7,346 nucleotides of DNA from JAKACU01 sp021821185 (GTDB taxonomy: Bacteria > Bacillota > Bacilli > Alicyclobacillales > SLC66): the NCBI GenBank assembly GCA_027343965.1, contig DAHWJX010000064.1, positions 1 through 7,346 on the forward strand. The letters run 5' to 3'. The position numbers and the translations under genes were made by a program. Positions 5,901 through 7,346 of the stretch are shown piece by piece. The stretch's first letter is position 1; the number at the start of each line of letters is the position of its first letter. The notes under the pieces were generated by a model. The model saw only the letters and a list, made by a program, of their open reading frames with translations. It ran no database searches and was not told the DNA's origin.

Positions 5901-5929
5901 TTCATTTTTTGAAAGTCGCAATCAAATGA

Positions 5930-5960
5930 TCTATAGTTTTCTGTTAAAAATTCGCGTTAA
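5930..5960 (-). promoter_or_regulatory. Weak candidate promoter of the PLD gene
   Basis: On the minus strand TATAGA (5930-5935) is a fair -10 box. The nearest -35-like hexamer is TTAACG (5955-5960), 19 bases upstream, which is longer than ideal. Transcription would begin near 5923. The roughly 85-base gap after the preceding ORF, with a hairpin at its far end, suggests the PLD gene has its own promoter. Confidence 0.25.
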
Positions 5961-5969
5961 AAAACCTTT

Positions 5970-6218
5970 TTACAAAACATCTATTTTCGATGTATTTTGT
6001 AAATGAAAAAAATCAGGCAGGGCAAATGATTCTCGATCTGCTACCATGGCTAATGGCGCCAATCGTTCGGCAGTTAATCGCTTCATACCAAGTCTAACAC
6101 CTGTGTGCATAAGCGATTCCGTCATATCATAAACACGGTCATCACGACAGATCATAGCTCCTTGCTGTTCAGACCATCCGCTATGTAAAGTAGTATACTT
6201 ATTTCGATTAAAAATCAA
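5970..6218 (-). CDS. Small hypothetical protein (82 residues)
   Basis: I do not recognise this protein. It has no signal peptide or membrane segment. The composition is mixed, with a basic, helix-prone middle (residues 38-60, LGMKRLTAERLAPLAMVADRE) and a C-terminal FALPDFFHL. Codon choice looks like that of the neighbours. It starts 15 bases after the stop of the beta-lactamase-fold gene on the same strand, so co-transcription is likely. The assigned start is TTG 6218, preceded by a weak AAGAG about nine bases upstream. ATG at residue 22 has AAGGAG only two bases away, so it is also imperfect. It could be a genuine small protein or the remnant of a longer one. Confidence 0.5.
   Translation of the reverse strand: MIFNRNKYTTLHSGWSEQQGAMICRDDRVYDMTESLMHTGVRLGMKRLTAERLAPLAMVADRESFALPDFFHLQNTSKIDVL
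5971..6001 (-). terminator. Hairpin at the end of the small ORF, candidate operon terminator
   Basis: On the minus strand TACAAAATACATC and GATGTTTTGTA form a stem of 11 pairs with a two-base bulge and a seven-base loop. AAAAAGG and then a six-T run follow. It overlaps the stop codon of the 82-residue ORF. The stem is A/T-rich and the T-run is displaced by about seven bases, so termination may be only partial. Confidence 0.4.
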
Positions 6219-6233
6219 ACATATGTTCTCTTT

Positions 6234-7223
6234 TTATTGAAGACAATCCATTAATCGATCACCAAAGTTCCTAGCGTCCCGTACAAAGGTCAACCTGCCA
6301 CCAAAGCTGTTGTACATCCGAACCGCAACTACCTGAAAAGATGGAATAATAAGGCATAAACAACCAGAGAATCCCATGATCTGAGCTGAATTTTCTGGTA
6401 CGGAACTACCAATTTCCGACATTCTAACAGAGGGGGTTTGCACCCACCAACAAAATCCCTGCCTTGGAAAATGTCGATCTAACGATTCCGGTGTTTGTAC
6501 CGTTATCGTTCGCTTAAAGATCGGATTCTCTGTAAGATGCATCCATCCCCAATAAGCCAAATCACGAGTACTAACGTAAAGATTACGATCATCCCCATGA
6601 CTAGAGCCTAAAAGAATAGGAGCTTGTCGACGAAATGCTGAAACATCATGAACTAACTTATCATTTTCCTTATCGCACCAGCCTGTGTCAGTCAATCCTT
6701 GCGGCGTAAAAACTTCTCTTTGTAAAAGTTCTGAGACTGTCATCCCTGATACTTTCTCTACCAAATGATTTAGAAGGAGAATCCCTGTATTGGTATAGTG
6801 CCATTTTTCCCCTGGTTCAAATCGTCGTATGAGTGCCCCATTCTCACCATCTAATCCATGTGTATGCGTAAGCAAATGGCGCAACGTAGTTTGCCCTAGA
6901 ACAAGTGACGTCGGTTCATCAAGATAGCGACTTACAAGATCATCCAACGAATGAATATAGCCTTGTTGTAATGCATAAGAAACGGCAAATCCAATATAGG
7001 ATTTGCGCACCGAATACACATTAAACCGCGAATCACTTTGAATTACCCGAGATTGGCGATCAAGAGTTTGCCTGCCATCGTACCATTCAGTTACAATTTG
7101 TCCCTGACGTATAATCATCAAGGTTGCTGCACTGGATCCATTTCGTTTCCCTACTGCGCCAACAAGGGCAATCAAGCGCTCAAAAACAGGATCTTTCTGC
7201 ATAGGCAGTTCCGTAAAGCCCAT
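6234..7223 (-). CDS. Serine hydrolase of the beta-lactamase (class C / PBP4-like) family
   Basis: A 329-residue protein matching the class C beta-lactamase-related fold (Pfam Beta-lactamase type), whose members include esterases, D-aminopeptidases and penicillin-binding-like enzymes. Motif 1 is SVRK with nucleophile Ser71 and Lys74. HLLTHTHGLDG (116-126) is the usual landmark after it. Motif 2 is YTN (Tyr143, Asn145) in WHYTNTGILLLN. The third motif is an atypical MGFSG (283-287) in place of KTG or HxG. No signal peptide or membrane segment is visible, so it is probably cytosolic and more likely an esterase or amidase than an antibiotic-resistance enzyme; that is inference. ATG 7223 directly abuts the AGAGGAG site, and the upstream gene's TGA overlaps that site, suggesting translational coupling. 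The small ORF follows 15 bases after its stop. Confidence 0.85.
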   Translation of the reverse strand: MGFTELPMQKDPVFERLIALVGAVGKRNGSSAATLMIIRQGQIVTEWYDGRQTLDRQSRVIQSDSRFNVYSVRKSYIGFAVSYALQQGYIHSLDDLVSRYLDEPTSLVLGQTTLRHLLTHTHGLDGENGALIRRFEPGEKWHYTNTGILLLNHLVEKVSGMTVSELLQREVFTPQGLTDTGWCDKENDKLVHDVSAFRRQAPILLGSSHGDDRNLYVSTRDLAYWGWMHLTENPIFKRTITVQTPESLDRHFPRQGFCWWVQTPSVRMSEIGSSVPENSAQIMGFSGCLCLIIPSFQVVAVRMYNSFGGRLTFVRDARNFGDRLMDCLQ

Positions 7224-7229
7224 CTCCTC

Positions 7230-7346
7230 TCAGCGAATCACCAAACCACGAACACGGTTCCATACCATACCAACCTCAAGTGCTCGCGGCAAAGCATAAA
7301 AGCCAGAACATCCTTCATAAGGGCTAATCGACTCAAATCCATGCTC
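7230..7346 (-). CDS. C-terminal fragment of an unrecognised protein
   Basis: An open frame enters from the window's right edge and ends at TGA (7230-7232), giving 38 residues that begin EHGFESISPY and end VRGLVIR. I do not recognise the family. It is supported as a real gene by the arrangement TGAGAGGAGATG, in which its stop, the next gene's ribosome binding site and the next start are packed together, the usual form of coupled operon genes. Its role cannot be inferred beyond probable co-expression with the serine hydrolase. Confidence 0.55.
   Translation of the reverse strand, partial: EHGFESISPYEGCSGFYALPRALEVGMVWNRVRGLVIR

Noticed and set aside
5941..5968. GTTAAAAA repeated upstream of the PLD gene, and similarity of TTCGCGTTAA there to TTCGCGTGTTAA near 2581-2592
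   Set aside because: The match is short and A/T-rich and the two copies are differently placed relative to their genes. I could not support a shared regulatory site.

Overview
This 7.3 kb window reads as ordinary chromosome of a Gram-positive, Bacillales-type bacterium. The reasons are strong AGGAG-type ribosome binding sites, frequent TTG and GTG starts, sigma-A-like promoters, a FadN/FadA beta-oxidation pair in the B. subtilis order, and a lipoprotein with a short classical lipobox. GC content is moderate by eye. A member of the Alicyclobacillaceae or a similar acid-tolerant group is possible, but that is inference; the window holds no rRNA or other marker that would settle it.

Layout. Left (1-2640): a minus-strand fatty-acid degradation operon. 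It contains a full-length FadN-type 3-hydroxyacyl-CoA dehydrogenase/enoyl-CoA hydratase, followed by the first 16 codons of a thiolase (FadA-type) cut by the window edge. Its promoter region carries a TGAC-N6-GTCA dyad lying across the -35 box, a plausible operator. Divergent from it, on the plus strand, is a small HIT-family nucleotide hydrolase with its own promoter. Middle (3013-4013): two minus-strand genes, probably co-transcribed: a PAP2/BcrC-like membrane phosphatase, then a secreted cupredoxin-fold protein that has lost three of its four usual copper ligands. Centre (4040-5905): divergent from PAP2 is an exported or membrane-anchored SGNH/GDSL hydrolase. Its 3' end overlaps, tail to tail, that of a phospholipase D-like lipoprotein. 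Right (5970-7346): a minus-strand run made of the 3' end of an unrecognised gene, a serine beta-lactamase-fold hydrolase and an 82-residue unknown ORF, closed by a modest hairpin.

How it fits together. FadN and FadA catalyse consecutive steps of acyl-CoA breakdown. PAP2, SGNH and PLD proteins are all envelope-located or envelope-facing hydrolases that commonly act on lipid, phospholipid or ester substrates, so the middle of the window may have an envelope/lipid theme, though no shared pathway is shown. Coding density is very high and no gap exceeds 300 bases. I saw no tRNA, rRNA, insertion sequence, CRISPR array or phage signature. I found no clear new multi-gene system; the most interesting items are the degenerate cupredoxin, the terminator-like hairpin embedded in its coding sequence, and active-site variants in the SGNH and PLD proteins.
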